NCBI GenBank assembly: GCA_042862465.1
Contig: JASTVH010000006.1
Location: 186,001 to 250,000, forward strand
Reading direction: 5' to 3'
From: JASTVH01 sp042862465
GTDB lineage: Bacteria > Pseudomonadota > Gammaproteobacteria > Pseudomonadales > Oleiphilaceae
Length of the DNA: 64,000 nucleotides
The notes under the pieces were generated by a model. That model ran no database searches. It had not been told where the DNA came from and was given only the letters and a program-made list of their open reading frames with translations. A program made the translations under genes and the position numbers. Shown piece by piece: positions 62,867 through 64,000 of this stretch; the stretch's first letter is position 1; each line of letters starts with the position of its first letter.

Positions 62867-64000
62867 TCAATTTTTTTTGCGAATTTTTCCTGGTGGGACT
62901 GTGCCGCAGATGAAAAAACTTGGGCAGCGGGGGCAGGTGCGGTTGTCAGGCTTCGCGGGGAAGTGTCCTTGGGTAATAGAGCCCATGGCAGATTGAGCTT
63001 TGCCTAGTCGCGTATTTTTCTTGCGATTGCTCACTGTGACCGGTTCCAGAGTTTCGCCTGCTAGATGTATGGCCTCAACCCGGGTGCCTGGCCCAAAGTG
63101 GCGCTCAGCGGCCTCCACCAATAGCGTGTATTCAATGCGGTCAAATTCGTCACTTCCCTTTTTGCCGGTTTTGATGCGCCGAACGCTGTGATTGCCATCG
63201 GTGTCGACGGTTATTTCATCAGGTAATACATTGATCTCGCCCTCAGGGAAGGAGAGCTGCAGTATCTCAGGCTTCACCAGTTGGCGCCCTTGGCGGGTTT
63301 CCATCAAGTAGTGCACTAAGCGCTGTCCGATGCGTCGATAGTCTGCCGCATAGCCATGATCCACCGGGCCCCGATTGAGCCACGACTGTGTAAATTGTGC
63401 CTCCAATTCGTCGGCACTCGGAGGGGATTCACTATGATTTTGCCGCAGCCATCCCAGCACCTCATACACTGCACTATGCATTTGCATAAACGCACTCTCG
63501 GTACGCTTGCCCGCCAAAGCCAGCGCATGCGAGTAGAGGAAACGTCTTGGGCACCGATCATATAAACTGAGCTGATTATCGCTAAGCAGTAAGGTCTCTT
63601 CTTCGATGCTTAAGGTCTCAGGCACTTCGGGATTAAGGCTAAGCCGCGAAGGGTTGTTATTGCGCTGAATGACCGGCTTGATACGGTTGATGTATTCGGA
63701 GTGATTACGGTTATTACCGTTGTTTTGTAACGAGGAGGCGTATAGCAACAAGCCATCTTGCGCCCGGGAGGTAGCCACAAAAAACTTGCACTCTTCCTCT
63801 TCATCATGGCCGGCTTTGATGGCCTCCAGCCCGGTCAACCCTTGTGTCCCGTCGATCAGCCCGTCGGGTGGCACGCAGCGCGGGGGTCTATTGCTGCCCG
63901 GCAATCCGGTGGCGATCATCCCTGGTAGGTGAACCACCTTGAATTCCAGGCCCTTGCTGGCATGTATGGTCATTAGACGAACGCCGTTGATACTGAGCGC
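62867..64000 (-). CDS. UvrD-like helicase / RecB-like nuclease (5' end outside window)
   Basis: The frame is open to the window edge; 377 C-terminal residues are visible. The first part has superfamily-1 helicase motif V (VRLMTIHASKGLEF) and motif VI (EEECKFFVATSRAQDGL). The second part is a RecB/AddB-type nuclease domain: DNQLSLYDRCPRRFLY supplies the first cysteine, and NRTCPRCPSFFIC the last three, of an iron-sulfur site. The expected (D/E)-x-K acid is replaced: the matching stretch reads VRRIKTGK, so nuclease activity is doubtful. The gene lies 93 bp upstream of the multi-ubiquitin gene on the same strand. Confidence 0.85.
   Translation of the reverse strand, partial: ALSINGVRLMTIHASKGLEFKVVHLPGMIATGLPGSNRPPRCVPPDGLIDGTQGLTGLEAIKAGHDEEEECKFFVATSRAQDGLLLYASSLQNNGNNRNHSEYINRIKPVIQRNNNPSRLSLNPEVPETLSIEEETLLLSDNQLSLYDRCPRRFLYSHALALAGKRTESAFMQMHSAVYEVLGWLRQNHSESPPSADELEAQFTQSWLNRGPVDHGYAADYRRIGQRLVHYLMETRQGRQLVKPEILQLSFPEGEINVLPDEITVDTDGNHSVRRIKTGKKGSDEFDRIEYTLLVEAAERHFGPGTRVEAIHLAGETLEPVTVSNRKKNTRLGKAQSAMGSITQGHFPAKPDNRTCPRCPSFFICGTVPPGKIRKKN

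Overview
The window looks like chromosome from a marine gammaproteobacterium, most probably Marinobacter or a close relative. The best clues are a wax ester synthase/acyltransferase of the type I recall from Marinobacter, an isocitrate lyase of the long Pseudomonas/Marinobacter class, an Entner-Doudoroff dehydratase next to pyruvate kinase, a fused indolepyruvate oxidoreductase, and YciO, PqiABC and RmuC proteins of gammaproteobacterial type. No rRNA, intact tRNA or CRISPR array was seen. The assignment rests on recalled protein similarity, not on a search.

Positions 1-46,550 are ordinary GC-rich core genome. In order they hold: the end of AzlCD amino-acid export; an alpha/beta hydrolase and a short-chain dehydrogenase; the pqiABC envelope lipid-transport operon; a DjlA-like co-chaperone; the wax ester synthase; a repeat-rich spacer; aceA; pyruvate kinase and edd with a possible HexR operator; several envelope and stress proteins; a chemotaxis receptor; an NSS-type transporter; an indolepyruvate oxidoreductase-leucine dehydrogenase operon; rmuC; lipoproteins; a two-component operon (OmpR-type regulator, FecR/LysM protein, CHASE2 histidine kinase); topoisomerase III; bolA-yciO; and a metallo-beta-lactamase-fold enzyme beside a SulP transporter.

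From about 46,600 the character changes. A 1.3 kb gene-poor, AT-rich stretch carries two copies of a tRNA-3'-end-like 17-mer and paired atgtacccc repeats, which I read as a genomic-island boundary. The accessory region that follows has three modules. (1) Five tightly overlapping genes (47,860-54,505): a sugar-nucleotide epimerase-like protein, a glycosyltransferase fused to a radical SAM/SPASM enzyme, a phytanoyl-CoA dioxygenase-like enzyme, a WG-repeat/O-methyltransferase fusion and a histidine phosphatase. This looks like an undescribed glycan or small-molecule tailoring pathway. (2) A mobile-element module (54,719-58,115): a zinc-ribbon/glycine-zipper protein, DUF932, YqaJ-type recombinase and a Cys-rich protein resembling recombination directionality factors. 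(3) On the minus strand (64,000-58,498), a UvrD-like helicase/RecB-like nuclease followed by a condensed ubiquitin-like conjugation cassette: three ubiquitin-like domains fused to an E2-like domain, a JAB peptidase fused to an E1, a small DUF6527 zinc protein and a DUF1173 protein.

The ubiquitin-like cassette and the glycosyltransferase-radical SAM cluster are the most interesting contents. The cassette is probably a defence or island-maintenance system. Its E2-like domain contains no cysteine, which leaves its chemistry open.
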